A DNA stretch of 64,000 bases from Lineus longissimus (GCF_910592395.1 NC_088315.1:14181808-14245807); one strand, 5' to 3'. Positions 31,047 through 43,505 are shown, counted from the first letter of the stretch. Numbers and translations: made by a program. The notes: a model not told the origin generated them from the letters alone.

Positions 31047-34000
31047 CAGGGCTGCTCACCCCAGATTTTTTTTGTGTGTATTGTGACCCCCAGAATTAAG
31101 TATTTTCCCTCTTAATTGAGTATTTTTGATATTTTGAATGAAAGAAATGAGTATTATTTGCAATAAATGAGTATCCATAAAAACACCTCTATTTTCAATT
31201 ATTTTAATGCAATATTGAACACAGAAAATACAATGAGCGAACGAAACCCACTTTTTGTATGGTTTTTCAGACCAAAACATTGCTGATTTGTCGACACAGC
31301 TATACAACCTAATACCTTCCATTAAATGGATGCACACTTGGCGCTTTGACTGCAACTTTCACTTTTCAGACACACACATACACAACATTCAAATCTTACA
31401 GGCACGTTTAAGTGCTTTGAGGTATACATAAAAGTCCAAAAAATCACTGAGTGGCCTTTTCAAAATGTTCCAGCAGCAGCCAATCATTAAATTTGATTTA
31501 ATGTTGAAGAAATAAAATAATCACCAAGGCTTGAAATAAGAGGTATTGCATAGCAATTATGCTGCCTAAATGTCTTGAATTGCTCCACAATGGATGAGTG
31601 TTGGATCAAATTTGCTACACTACCGGTAGCTTTTGGTCAAAAGGAACAGTAGAACTGCTACACAAGACTAGAAAAAATTTAATCACAGGCAAACCATGCC
31701 TAAAATAATCATACAGCAGCATCTTAATCACTTTTATCAAAACATATAGTACCCTAGGAAAGATTGCCACATTCCAGATAGCAGCACCCAACTTCAATTG
31801 AGTAAGAAATAGCTTCACACAGAATGTGCTGTGACCTGAAATGTATGGCGATCTCCTTAAGGTACTTTACAGTCATGAAAGTTAAGCCTATAAGGACAAG
31901 AAACTAGAATAAAAATATAGTTACAGGCAAACCATGCCTAAAATATCCATATAAATAAACATTATGCAGCAGCAAGGTCAGAACAATATTGACTAATTAC
32001 TGTAGGGCATTTCAGGAGATTATCTGCACCTTTCAGATGGCAGCAGTTGTCCTCATGCCCAGACTGTGCTGCTACCTGGGAAGTGTTGATCTCTCTTGAA
32101 TATACCTTGCAGTACATGTACATGTACATGTAATTACTGAACTGAACTAGACGAAGACTAGAAAAAAAATGTTAATCACTTATCTGGCAAACCATGCCAA
32201 AAATATTCAAGAGATCCACTTCAAGGCCAATACACAATTTTGACCCTCCAGGGCAAAACCATTCTTATGGGGTCTCTGAACTTGGCAGGCTGAGATGGAC
32301 TGTTTGTTCATTTCCTGTTGTCTTCCTTTTGTGAACTCTGAGTTAATCAATTCTGAACAGATTTCAGAATTGGGCCTACAACAGGGAACTGATCTGTCTC
32401 AACCAGCCAAGTTCAGAGAGTCCATAAGACTGGTTTTGCCTCACAATTGAATTAGAAGTTATTTAATATTATCTAAGAAAAAAGTCAGAAAAGCATTTTT
32501 GTCCATGAATTGAGCAAAGAGTCATTTGAGTAGACCAAACCAGCTGTGTTTGAGCTACTGTTTATTCAAATGGTGCTGGTAGTAGGCAGACTTAATCTGC
32601 TTTAGTTTGTTTGCAGAATACACTCGGTTGTGGGCTTGCCCTGGCCTGGTTTTCATCAATATGAGTGCTTCAGTTGTTTCAGGGGCCATGCTGCTCCTAT
32701 TCCAGGTTTTATTCTGGTGAACTGATGAAAATACACGTTCACATTGTGCATTCGAATGGGGTATCGTCAGAATACCCAAGATGACATGGGCCAGGTTCTT
32801 GAACATCGGCACACCACCTCCATCCTCCATCTTTCCGATTTGAACCCATTTCTTGTCTATGTCATCAATGCCTTCAGCCACTGGGATCTCGGTCTCCGAT
32901 TGATACTCGGCGAACTCAAGCTCCACTGTCTCTCTTGAGACACCTGGAATTAAGAGGACAGTACATTACAGCAGCATATGAATCAGAGGTGAAACTAGCA
33001 AGTTGTGAATACCACCTTTTTAAGAGAAACTCTGAATAACAGTAAAGCTTTAATATTTGAGTCACTTTTAGCTAGTCTGTCTTTTCCACCAAGTGGCTTT
33101 TATAGCTAATCCATTATCGAAAAGAAACATCACACATGTCAGAACATATCAGCAGCAGCATAATTAGACAATGTTAGAAGCAGTAATCAAACTGATTTGA
33201 TATCTGTAGCCCATCATCCAAGGACCTTCAGAGAGAAGTCTTTTTCTGCAGGCATCATACTTCTATACTGTGGCTCACCACCTGTGGAGGAAAATGCCAT
33301 TACATGTTTTAATGCTTCAACATTGCACTCACCTTCTGGTATCAATGCTGGGAATGTATCCAAGAAATATCCGAGGTCAGCCGCTTGTGCACCATTTATC
33401 CTCTTTTTGGTGTCAGCAACCTCAGCGTGCTTTAGGAGTGGTTCCTGAAGGGGTAGCTTTTCCTTCAGGTAACTGCAGGCAGCGATGAAGAACTTGCGGA
33501 CACCAGAGAAGAAGTCTTTGATACGATGGCCTCGGAGACCATTATTGTCTTTATCAGCAATGAAGTTCCGTGCTTCTTCCCCGATGAAGAGGTCTGCATC
33601 TTGCCTCTGCCCCAGTTCCGTTGTCACGTTCATGTTTTCAATAGCTACATGCCGTATGGCTTCTGGCATCTTGTATCTAAGTAGCAAATCTCGCACTAGC
33701 TTGTTCAAATCTTGTCTCAGCTCGTGGATAAGGGGAGCTTGCTGCTGAAGACGCTTGTTTGCGTTATCGAATATCTTCATGGTGTGGACAAGGAACAGGC
33801 AAAGAAGCTTGTTTGTAGGTGATCGATAGAACTTGAAAAGCCTGCGTTCTCTGCAATCTTGGTCTTCTGGGAGGGATTCACTGGCTTCCCTGAACAGCTG
33901 CTTGAGAGCATCCCAATTCTCAAGTACCCTCTTTAAGCACATTCCTACAGATAACCACCTGACTGAGATGTGTTTCAATATTGTCATGTGTTCAACCTCG

Positions 34001-35572
34001 TAAAACTGCTGCCATTTTTCTAATTCCCCCAGGCGGGTACTGCTTTTGTCGAAATAATAGTAAGTCTCCACCAACGCATCCTCAATTCCAACCGGAGTAA
34101 ATGGCAGTGCTGCAGCAGCCTTCTTTGCTCCAATGGCCATTAGGTGACACGGGCATCCCGACAGATAAATCTTTGGCTGCTCCTTGCGAATTGTTGCAAT
34201 CGCCCCATTGACCTTGCCAACCATGACTGGAGCATTGTCAGAGCCAAAGGAAATACAATGTGCCCATGGCACGTTATGCTTGTTTACCTCGGTCACGACA
34301 AGTCCACCAATGTTTTTGCCTGAAATAAAAAGTACAAGTTGTAGAAAGAAAATTGACCATATTTGAGTACTACAAGAAGGAATCATACATGTCTAGTAAC
34401 TTATTATTATTATTGACTCACCAGTAGACTTATCCTGCAATGGCAGGCAGGGAATCCCCAACAATCTCTGCTTGACACCATCCTTTAGACTCGAGGTGAA
34501 GACAACCATCGGATATTGTTTCTCTTTGACATCGTTGCTTCCATCTGTTGCAATGGAGAATGGCCCCCTCCTTATTTCATCAGCCACGCCCATTGCCTCG
34601 TCACGACCAAGGAATTTCACAATTGCCGTAGTTTTGTCACGTCCTGCCATGTATCTTTGTGCAATTTTAGAATCTGGGAAGGCAGCCTTATTAACCTGGT
34701 TCAACTTGTCGGCCAATGACAGGGGCAAGTTATTTTCTGCAATCAAATCAGCGTACGCAGTCTCGGCCCTGATCACCTGAGCATCCAAATCATTATCAAT
34801 GTTTTTTTGGGGCATGAAGTTAGTAATTGCAGTGTTATTCTTCAAGGACTTAACAGTCTTCTGATGACTCCGATTGGCTTTATGGCGGGTAATGTCAAAC
34901 TTATATACTGAAATCCACATCGCAGTATGTACACCGTGCTTTGAACACAGATTTCTTTGATGCCTCGATACCTGGCATTTTGGTGTACTCAGGCAAAAAT
35001 ACTTGTTTTCTCTTTCTCTTTTTTTGGGCTCGAGGGCCACCATCACCTGCCGAATCTTCACTGTCCAGGACATCAACGGTAGAAGAGGGACAGGGACGTT
35101 TCCTATGTGGACTTGGAGCAATTTGCTCGTCATCGCTGTCAAAATCGGAATCCATTGCATTTTAAGATCTCAAGCAACGCCTCAAGCAAACCAAACCTCC
35201 AGATACACCGCACACATACACAGCCTTTCGAGTACAGCGAGCGAGACTGGATTGGTTCGATTGTCTGCTGATAGGCGCCACTACTAACTTCTTCTAGGGC
35301 GGGAACTGGCAGGCGGGAATCGGGAAGCTTTCGTTGGACCGGGGGCGGCGGACCGGGGCGGGGTTTGAAATCGTTGGGGGTTGTTAAAGAAAACGTACAA
35401 AGCACATGAAATAACGTACAATTTTAACAAACATCAATGCGTATTTTGAAAAATATTTGCGTACTTTATTCATGAAATGAAATGCGTACAAATTCTTACA
35501 ATTACGTACTTGCGTATTCAGACATCACAACGCGTACCAAATACGTTAATTACGTATGGGTGCGAAGCCCTG
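31047..35572 (-). mobile_element. hAT transposon inside RPA-like gene
   Basis: Ends CAGGGCTGCTCACCC (31047) and, inverted, CAGGGCTTCGCACCC (35572) are imperfect terminal repeats of hAT type. The flanks share CAGTCC at 31041-31046 and 35573-35578; a full 8-bp hAT duplication is not obvious. It carries a three-exon transposase. About 1.5 kb (31060-32560) is noncoding, with diverged repeats of 'ggcaaaccatgcctaaaat' near 31690, 31926 and 32190. Confidence 0.85.
32555..35155 (-). pseudogene. hAT transposase, three exons, one frameshift
   Basis: Exons are 35155-34422, 34319-33279 and 32943-32555; donors GTGAGT and GTGAGC and CAG acceptors are in compatible phases. The N-terminus has a BED-type zinc finger ('CTYCDVDF...ITRHKANRSH'). 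The core contains 'FSIATDGSNDVKEKQYP' with the first catalytic Asp and 'CISFGSDNAPVMVG' with the second, and the end has the hAT dimerisation block ('LTIPHSNAQCERVFSSV'). A one-base frame change near 34917 splits the zinc finger, so the copy is inactive as it stands. Otherwise the coding sequence is well kept. Confidence 0.85.
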
Positions 35573-37442
35573 CAGTCCTGAAGATGTCGGGATCAAAGGT
35601 AATGCCATGGCAATACTGGTCCTGCTGTACTTGAAGCTCGAATGTGATGAAATTTTTTCTCTCCTGAACAGCATGTAGGTACCCTTGCATCTGATTTTGT
35701 GTGTGATCTTTTTTTGGTGTTAGTGCAGTAGTTGAACTTGTAGAAACCTTGGTACCTGAAAATACAAGGTCATTCTGAAGATAAGTGAAGTAGAAACAAA
35801 GGAAGTGATGAATATTTACAGATATTATAAGGAAAAAGGATCCAGAATCTTTCAAGAAGAAGTAAGGTAAAGAAGGACTTTTACCAGAAGCGTTTTTTTT
35901 TATTAACCTTTGCTGTCACATTGAACATAATTTTTCTTGGTGATGTACTTGCAAAATGTGCTTCTCCTCTTAGTCTAGGAATAGGATCTACAGCTTTGTG
36001 GTGTTCTATCTTCTTTAATTCAGGTATAGTTGTTCTTTGCTTCTCCTCTTAGTCTAGGAAAAGGATCTACAGCTTTGTGGTGTTCTATCTTCTTTAATTC
36101 AGGTATAGTTGTTCTTTTAGGACAAAACACTTTACCTGATAATGTTGTTGTTTGTTCACGTTTGTTCATAGCTGTGGTAGAAGTTGATGGAAGGGCTGTA
36201 AAAATTTAAAAAGTAAAATTCAAAACTGGATTAATTTGGTAATAATGCTGACAAACCTGAAGAAAAACCCAAAAGAGGTAAGGCCCAGTTTGTTTTCAGT
36301 TGCTACTTCTTTAAAAAAGTTTTTATAGATCCTCCAATTTCTTATTACAGGTCTCTTCAAAACCCTCTGCTGATATTGACTGAATTATTGCTGTCATTGA
36401 CATTTCAAGAGACAACACTTACGTGATTTTTTGTTTATTTTTTCTGGGCTGAATAGTATCTTCTGTTTTGGTGGAGTACAAATGGATGGAGGAGCTGTAA
36501 AATAGGGACAAATATATAAAAGAATAGTCTTTTGACATTGTATAAATACAGAGTGAAATGATTTTATGTTTCTAAGGTGTGTCATCAGCTTTTAGCCTGT
36601 TCGATTGGATAGTCTGAATTCAACCCCACATAACGCCTGTCACCAAGTATTAGCGACTAATAATAAGTTTGTAAGATGTTTTTCAAGCACCTTAGATGAA
36701 GAGGGAAAATGGGTAATGGCTGCAGTGTTCTGATGTCTTTGTTCCATAGATGAGGTATTTGACAATGTCATTAGAAGAGTAGAAAATATTGTAACGATGC
36801 AGCAGAGTGAATAAAAGAATGGTCTCCAAGAGTGACTGTGTGTGGTAATTGCAGTTATTTCCGTTTTTTGTTTGAAATTCGTTGTTTAGGGTTCACTCTA
36901 AGGTATTTTATGGGTTCAAAATATACCTGTTGTTTCAACGTGGGTCTTCTGCTTTTTGGGAGAAGGGGTGGGCAGTTGCTTCTTGTTTTGTTTTCTTAGA
37001 ATAGGAGATGCGATTGCTGAAATCATGAAAATACTCCTAGGTTAACAGGCAAATGACAAGACAGTTGACGCTATGGAGTAGATAGGTCAGATTTTACAAT
37101 TGGTATCTCTTTCATAACTGATAAAATTCATGATCATCTCTTGTATGAAGGAAAAGTAGTCATGTTTAGAAATAAGGCACTTTCATGACTTTGCCAAAAG
37201 AATGGAAATATTGGATGCTAGATGTGGGCTTCCAGAAGAACGAGTAAGAAGACTTGGATATTGGATGTTATAGAAGGGTTTTTTTGTTATTCCACCGGAC
37301 ATTTTATCTTGCACTAATGTGGAATAGAAGCTGTTGTCTGAGTGTCATATTTACCTACCTGTGATTTTTGTATCAGCTTTTCCTGTTTCAGGAACCACTG
37401 CCACTGCTTTCGTTGAGGTGTGAGCTGGAGATATATGTGCAT
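35573..37442 (-). CDS. RPA-like gene, upstream short exons (Helentron)
   Basis: Five exons are predicted on the minus strand: 37442-37359 (84 nt), 37016-36927 (90 nt), 36494-36423 (72 nt), 36195-36136 (60 nt) and 35755-35573. Each has a CAG acceptor and a GT donor. The first four are multiples of three and phase 1 on both sides, so all join in one frame. They encode a low-complexity Pro/Ser/Thr/Lys-rich linker ('ISPAHTSTKAVAVV', 'LPTPSPKKQKTHVE', 'APPSICTPPKQK'), then 'MQGYLHAVQERKNFITFELQ', the start of an OB-fold. The last exon continues at 31046 beyond the hAT. The first exon is uncertain; a candidate at 38010-37915 has an incompatible phase. Confidence 0.65.
35960..36117. repeat. 79-bp tandem duplication
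   Basis: Copy 1 is 35960-36038 and copy 2 is 36039-36117, nearly identical (cttctcctcttagtctagga start). It falls in a predicted intron of the RPA-like gene. Confidence 0.9.
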
Positions 37443-37980
37443 CTGAAACACGAGTTGTGAAGGAGTTATACTCATATGATTTAAATATGTCAGATGTTAC
37501 ACTAACATGACAAATAAGTTAGATCTGTTTCAACTGTGAATCAAGTAATAAGTAAGCGTGTTCAGTAGACATGAAATATAACTACGTTTTAAGAAGATTA
37601 TAAAGGTATTAGGCAAATGTAAGAGAATGATTTTTACTTTAAGGCACCTCAAAAAGACAGGAGTTGAGTTAGAGATGCAGTATCCTGCAACAGTTTTGCA
37701 ATGCCTCATATACAGCTTCTAGAATCTTTGTTCTCTACAAAGAAGTATAGAGTTGGTAGAGTGTTAAATTTTGGTCTGGGGTTTAGAGATGTTATGTAAA
37801 TAGGCCTTTTATTTAGGGTACTGTACTGCTATTGAAGAGACCTGTAATAAGAAATTGGAGGATCTATAAAAACTTTTTTAAAGAAGTAGCAACGGAAAAC
37901 AAACTTGGCCTTACCTCTTTTGGGTTTTTCTTCAGGTTTGTCAGCATATTATTACCAAATAAATCCAGTTTTGAATCCAT
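36217..37980. repeat. Inverted duplication, ~140-bp arms
   Basis: The segment 36217-36357 is repeated in reverse complement at 37838-37980 with few differences. Each arm contains a splice-acceptor-like 'ttattacag' and a donor-like 'aagaggtaagg', flanking coding-like 'LTNLKKNPKR'. The arms bracket three of the short RPA-like exons. Confidence 0.8.
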
Positions 37981-38267
37981 ATTTACATCAGCGATGGTCT
38001 CATTTGATAACTGAAAAAAGAAAAATATTGCAAATTGAGTAAATTTTTTCTACAACTGATGGCAAATGCTATTGATTTCATGAAAAGAAGACCAAGTCTA
38101 TCGTCTGCACCCTGAATAAACAAAAACATAATCATTATGTGTATTCAAAACACATTGGCAATCAGTGAGATAGACTGGGACCCAAAACCGTTAATACTGA
38201 AAGGACAAGCATTTGCATATTGTGTGGAGGCAAGTTGACCAGAAATCACTTCTTTACTTGTGACAAT

Positions 38268-38929
38268 TTAGGAACATTGCAGTGATAATATATTGTGATC
38301 AGATATTACTGATGTGATGACTTCAATCTTCGGTCTCATGTTAGTAAATGCCCAGTCAATAAGTGTGTTGTAGATGGTTGTTGGTTGCACAATAAGTTGT
38401 GGGCTACAAAGAATGGATTCTATTTTTGAGACTGTGGAGTAGTTTGTAGCAAGTGAAGCATCTATATTGAAGTCACCAACTATGACATATGGAAAGTCAT
38501 AGTTAATGCAAAATTTCATTTTTTGCATTGTTGTTTCGAGGGTCGGTATTGTGCAATTATTTGATTTATAGAATACAATTATTTGAATATATCCATTTAT
38601 TGGAGATAGTGCAGATACAATGGAGTATTCGAATTCATTGTGAGATACATGGTTTGTATATAGGATGCTGTATGTTTTTTTATATTATATAAGTATAGGG
38701 CTATACCATGAGGTGGGCGTACATGAGTGGATTGAGTTTGGTCATTTCGGATGATATTATGGAAATTCGGTAATAGGTAGTCATCATTGCTGTCAGAAGT
38801 TCTGAGACGAGATTCTGCTAGAGCTACAGTATCAGCACAGGTGTAATTTAGATCAGGCTGTATATCTTTGTAGTGCAGATGCAGTGAACGTTTGTTCTGG
38901 AATAGAATGCGATGCTTATCAGGTGACAA
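38268..38929 (-). pseudogene. AP-type endonuclease domain of Helentron
   Basis: Two frames (38929-38597 and 38528-38268) make up an exonuclease-endonuclease-phosphatase fold. Motifs visible are 'ALAESRL' with the metal-binding Glu, 'YVIVGDFNIDAS' and the terminal 'VISDHNILSLQ'. In Helentrons such a domain is fused C-terminal to the helicase. Here a stop (38974-38972) separates it from the helicase end and a frame change near 38560 splits it, so it is probably not made as part of the Rep-helicase protein in this copy. Confidence 0.75.
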
Positions 38930-38971
38930 TTGCGAGACTGGTGTATAACAGAGTTGGACCTGTTTTTCATT

Positions 38972-39161
38972 TCATAATCTTGCCATTTCAAGAACCACTT
39001 TGTTATCCAATGATATTTTTTTCTCATTTAATTCTAGTATATATAAATTTTGAAGCTTAGTAACTCGACTAAGAGCTGTGTAATGAATATGTGAACACTT
39101 TTGGAGGCCTAGGTGGATGACAGCTGTTGGTACTGTATATCCCTGGGTTTTATGTATTGTC
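38972..39161 (-). pseudogene. Helentron helicase, C-terminal piece
   Basis: Sixty-two codons beginning 'TIHKTQGYTVPTAVIHLG', the final SF1/Pif1-type helicase motif, and 'HYTALSRVTKLQNLYIL'. It continues, in frame, the long Rep-helicase ORF that breaks off at 44727, where Harbinger A is inserted, and stops with TGA at 38974-38972. It is too short to be found as a separate ORF but is unmistakable by motif. Confidence 0.88.
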
Positions 39162-39581
39162 CCGGGGCCAATTCCATAAAAGCATTCTAACTTAGTATGT
39201 TACTAGGCCTTAGCAAAATTCCAAATGCTTAGTTGGTTGCTTGTTATGCCCGCTGTACACGATCCCTTAAAATTGGATGAAAAAAATTTGACCGAAAAGA
39301 TTGATCGTGTATGGTGGGAAATTGGATGAAATATTTTCCATCAATCAAAGATTGATGGAATAGAGCCGGTCCTATTTTTGAATGACGAATTGATAAAATT
39401 TGACCGTGTACAGCGGGCATGGATATTTATTGAACAATTAACCCTATTGAATTGAATTGTTCGTGGGTTCACCGAAATCAATGATCGTCCATTCCTCCTT
39501 CATGATGACGGTGGTTATGCAATTTGACGGATTTGTAATGCAAGGCCTAAATTCCACAGTTTGCCTCTCATAGACGACAAC

Positions 39582-41524
39582 ATGGGCAGGACGCAGAGGG
39601 CAGTGGAAATCATGATAGAGTCGTATAGGGCCCACCCAATCCTATACAACACCAAAGATGCCCTGTACCACAATCGCGTTAAGAAGGAACTGGCCTACCA
39701 AGAGGTACTTGAGGATGTCTGCAAGGAAAAGAGTGACTGCACGGTTGATGACGTGAAGAAAAAAATGAACGGGCTACGTAGAAACTTTGCTAGGGAAATG
39801 GAGAAGATAAACAAGACCAAAAGAAGTGGTGCTGCGGCAAAGGATGTGCACAAGCCAACCGTATGGTGGTTCCAGAAGCTGCTCTTTCTTAAGGACCACG
39901 TAGAGGCGAGGCCCAGTTCTTGCTCAATGTCGAGAGGCACAGATTGCAATGAAACACTTGACAAGGTAATTAATTCTTAACATCATTTTATTTCTCTGAC
40001 TACAACAGAATTATTCACTGACTGTACACACACAGTTATACAAGAATGGCTGCCTCATTCTACGCTGCAAATTTACCTTGCCACGATACTCGACCAATAT
40101 TATTGATATAGGAGCAAAGGTAGTCTCTCTGAGCCTGAGCCGCATTTGTAGACCTGTTGCCAGCTTGAGATGAGATGCGTTCATATGCTACTTCCGACTT
40201 TCTCACCTCTCTCCAATCACCATCTGTTACCTGGCCTCTGCTCGTGTCTTCTCTATCCATGGAACTAGGAGGGAAGTACCGAGCAGGGCTCCTCGTGCGG
40301 AGATAGTTGTGAAGGGCGCATGTAGCAAGGATTACTCTCTCTACCTTATCGGGTGATAATAACATCGGTGCAAGAAGGACTCTGAAGCGATTTGCCAGAA
40401 TCCCAAACGCATTCTCAACAACGCGTCTCGCCCTGCTCAGCCTGTAGTTAAAAATTCTGTGGTCAATATCAAGGTTTCGAAACGGGTACGGTTTCATCAT
40501 GTAAGTATGCAGAGGGAATGCATCGTCTCCTACCAAAAAATAAGGAATTGGGGCGGTACAATATTTCAGGGGTTCAGCATCTGGAAAATCTATACTTCCG
40601 TCTACTATAGCCTTGTTTAGGTCACTTTTAGCAAAAACACCCCCATCTCCCACACGGCCATTTGTCCCTGCGTCAATCATAAGAAATTTATAGTCTGCAT
40701 CAACCAAAGCGAATAGAATCAAACTATGGGTATTCTTGTAGTTGAAAAAGTACGATCCACACTTCAGAGGTGGGCGAAAAGTCACATGTTTGCCGTCGAT
40801 AGCTCCAAGACAGTGGGATAGATTCCATCTGTACTCAAAATCTCTAGAAACCTGAAGCCACTCTTGTGCGTTCGCTGGCATCTGAAAAAAGGAAAAGTTG
40901 CAATGTTAACCTCCACTTTCAGGACTCCTCTGCTAATGACGACTCCGACCAAGAGTTGCATGATGAATCACCACGTCCTGGAACGCCATCGGTAGGATAC
41001 TCAGCAAAACCGTGCACATCCCAGGAACCGAGTAGACCTAAACCAAGGGCGAAAAAGAGTCGTTCTGTAGAGGAGTCGATGTTGCACACAGCAGCTGATG
41101 CTTTGACTGAATTGAAAGATGCTGTTGTCAGCTCAAACATGAAAGCACTAGTACACCAACGCAGAACGAGGACCAATTTGATATTTTTGGTAAATTTGTG
41201 GCTTGCGAAATGCGCAGCCTGCAGCATGCTGACATAAGGCAAAGTGCAAAAAGGAAAATAAACATGGCGCTTCTTGATGCGCAAGAGTCTGAGTTGGGCA
41301 GAAATACTCAGTTGACTAGAAGAGTCCCTCCGCAGCACATTAATAATGCAACAGTTCCTCCTGGAAAACATGGTTACAACCAGCAGTGTTCCATCATGAC
41401 GTATAGCGGTCAGCCTAGTCGTAAAGATTTTCCAAATGTAACAACTTCAAATGCATGTAGCATGGGGAACACCGCTGATATTCTTGGTAATGCCATGATG
41501 CAAACATTTTACAGTACTGAATGA
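39582..41524 (+). pseudogene. MADF-BESS protein of Harbinger B, two exons
   Basis: Exon 1 starts at ATG 39582 ('MGRTQRAVEIMIESYRAHPILY') and has the MADF trihelix ('DVCKEKSDCTVDDVKKKMNGLRR'), which binds transposon ends. It ends at about 39965 before GTAATT. Exon 2 starts at 40923 after TTTCAG. It has a Ser/Pro-rich basic linker and a BESS-type motif ('FDIFGKFVACEMRSL...AKRKINMALLDAQ') that mediates protein contacts. A small frame change near 41148 separates the linker from BESS. The intron contains the transposase's second exon on the other strand. Confidence 0.75.
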
Positions 41525-42093
41525 TTGTGCATTTAAGTATTTTGTTATTGTAAAGTCAGCTACAGCAAGAAATAAAAAATGGTTAAAAGGAAAACATTGC
41601 AGTGTCATTTTCATAGTGTTCGTATTACCTTTATGAAATCGCCTTTCAAAACCGTGTAGAGGGCATCGCACATCTCTGGAACAATTCTACCTATCGTGCA
41701 GGCGCTAATCCTTGTTGAGAACTCTAGACTTTGGAATGTTTCTCGAGTTGCCAAGAAACGCAACGTCACCGCTAAACGTTCGGCAGGAGTGATTGCCTGG
41801 CGCATATTGGTGTCTGACCTATAAACGTATGGAATGACTCTATCAACGAGATCAACAAATATCTCTTCATCCATACGCAGATAGTTTTTGTAAGAAGCGG
41901 GGTCTTCCAGCCTGAGCTCCTCGTTTAGCATGGCATATGCCCCTTTGGATGCTCTTCGAAGGATCCATGGCCGTGTCCAATATCGGCGTCGTCGTCGTCG
42001 TTTCTTCTTCAATGCGGCCATGGCTATTGCCATAGCAGCAACGGCAGCTGACGCAGCAACGGCCACAAACAGTCTTGACTGCACGGGAGCCAT
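40060..42093 (-). CDS. Harbinger B transposase (HARBI1-like), two exons
   Basis: Exon 1 is 42093-41629 (155 codons, donor GTAATA) and exon 2 is 40881-40060 (acceptor TTTTTCAG), both phase 0, giving 428 aa. Exon 1 has a basic N-terminus ('KKKRRRRRRYW') and the helical 'NMRQAITPAERLAVTLRFLA' region. Exon 2 has the DDE nuclease: Asp in 'LGAIDGKHVTF', Asp in 'FLVGDDAFPLH' and Glu in 'RRVVENAFGILANRF'. No break is seen, so it may be functional. Exon 2 of the antisense MADF-BESS gene lies inside its intron. Confidence 0.88.
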
Positions 42094-42432
42094 TTTGTGA
42101 ATGATTGGATGAAAATGATTGACCGTGTATGGCGGGACCCTCTACATACAAATTTGACCAAAAAGATTGATGAAAAAGTTTGATGAAAATGATTGACCGT
42201 GTACAGCGGCCATTAGCAAGCAACTTAATCGTATTCCATAAAACCATTCTATGAACCATTCTTACTAGTTGCTTGCTAAACATTGGCTGGAATGGTGTGT
42301 TCATTACGAAACCACAAAACCACATTGGTCAATTTCATTTCACAATGAGGAAAGGGTTCAATTCAGGACATGGCGTTAGGCCTAAGCATTTGGTGTGTAT
42401 TCAGAATAGGGCTGGAGAGCAGACGCTTCAAA

Positions 42433-43353
42433 ATGGCAACTGCAAAAGTTGTTCAAGCTGGAAAGAGACAAAGGAACCTAACTACTCGGCCCAGGAAAAC
42501 CTTTTTCTTGCTGAGTGCTACGAAGAGTTTAAGGATATCATAGACGCACCACACAGGGATGCCAATATCAACGCGAAGAAGAACGAAGCATGGGACAATA
42601 TCTGTGCACAACACAAGGCAAGTTTCCCGCATATTGAACGTTCTAAGGATGATCTGAAACTGAAGCTTTCCAAACTGAAGATGGAATCTCGAGAGAAGCT
42701 TCTGGAGAAAAAGAAATCACGCAACAAGACAGGGGGTGGAAACCCACAACTGAGCCCAACCCAGCCCAGCAGAAAATCCTAGATCTATGTGAAGAAACCC
42801 CTGGGTTCAAGGGGCTGAAGGGTGTTGAGACTCCTACTACAGTGTCGGCATCCCAAGACCAATTATCATCCGATGCAGGTAAGTCAGGACTACCTTTGTT
42901 TACAGATGGCTGGAAGAAACACACACTGCAAGAACACTACAGAATAACACAGTTTTTAAAGTTACATACCATTTAATATAACAGACAAATTTGCGACCAT
43001 ACAGTTGAACAGTTGTAATGTTGGAAATATTTCTGTCACCTTTCATTGAAAAAGTTCTTTTTTCAGGTTCCGACAATGATGGCGACCAATCGAATGAAAC
43101 TGCAGAACCAGCAGAGGAAGCGACAGCAAGTGCAACCACAAGCCATACCGGAACTCCGTCGTCAAGCACGATTCCAAGGAAATACGCCTCATTCGATGAT
43201 TTAGTTCACATTGAGAAAAAAAATGAACTTCTCAAACGAAAAAATCTTAAATTGAAAAGAAAGAAACTTAAGTTACAGATTCGACTTTTGCAGCATAAAG
43301 TAAATGAAGTGAACTCGCCCAAAGACGATGGTCAAGTATTCTTTCACCTGTGA
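42433..43353 (+). pseudogene. Myb/SANT-like protein of Harbinger A, two exons
   Basis: Exon 1 runs from ATG 42433 ('MATAKVVQAGKRQR') to about 42878 (GTAAGT donor), and exon 2 from 43067 (TTTTTTCAG acceptor) to the stop at 43353. The Myb/SANT-like domain is 'NYSAQENLFLAECYEEF...AWDNICAQHK...KSKLKMESREKL' in broad outline. Exon 2 ends in a basic coiled coil ('KKNELLKRKNLKLKRKK'). Two single-base frame changes, near 42470 and near 42735, break exon 1. It is the DNA-binding partner of the transposase at 43506-44519. Confidence 0.75.
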
Positions 43354-43505
43354 GCCATACTCGGCAACGGCAACTTACTCCACAACAACTACTATTTACA
43401 TGTATAGGTGATATTTTGACAAGGCATGGGAGTAAGTTCTCAAAATAAAGAGTGACCATACTACTCTGCATCTTCTTGTTTATTAATGTTCGAATCTGTT
43501 CTGTA

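Larger units (their letters stand above)
39247..42212. mobile_element. PIF/Harbinger element B, nested inside A
   Basis: Ends TGCCCGCTGTACACGATC (39247) and, inverted, TGGCCGCTGTACACGGTC (42212) are flanked by a perfect TTA duplication (39244-39246, 42213-42215). The uninterrupted target is visible in copy C at about 57135-57150 (ttgcttgttagcaagcaa). The element has a MADF-BESS gene on the plus strand and a two-exon transposase on the minus strand, with alternating exons. The subterminal regions contain repeated 'gattgaccgtgta' and 'ggatgaaaat' blocks on both sides. Confidence 0.93.

Noticed and set aside
35880-36136. Extra coding exon containing the 79-bp tandem duplication
   Set aside because: The flanking exons 36195-36136 and 35755-35573 already join in phase without it, so it is more simply intronic.
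37915-38010. First exon of the RPA-like gene
   Set aside because: Splice-like ends are present, but its only open phase ends in phase 0, which does not fit the phase-1 start of the exon at 37442.
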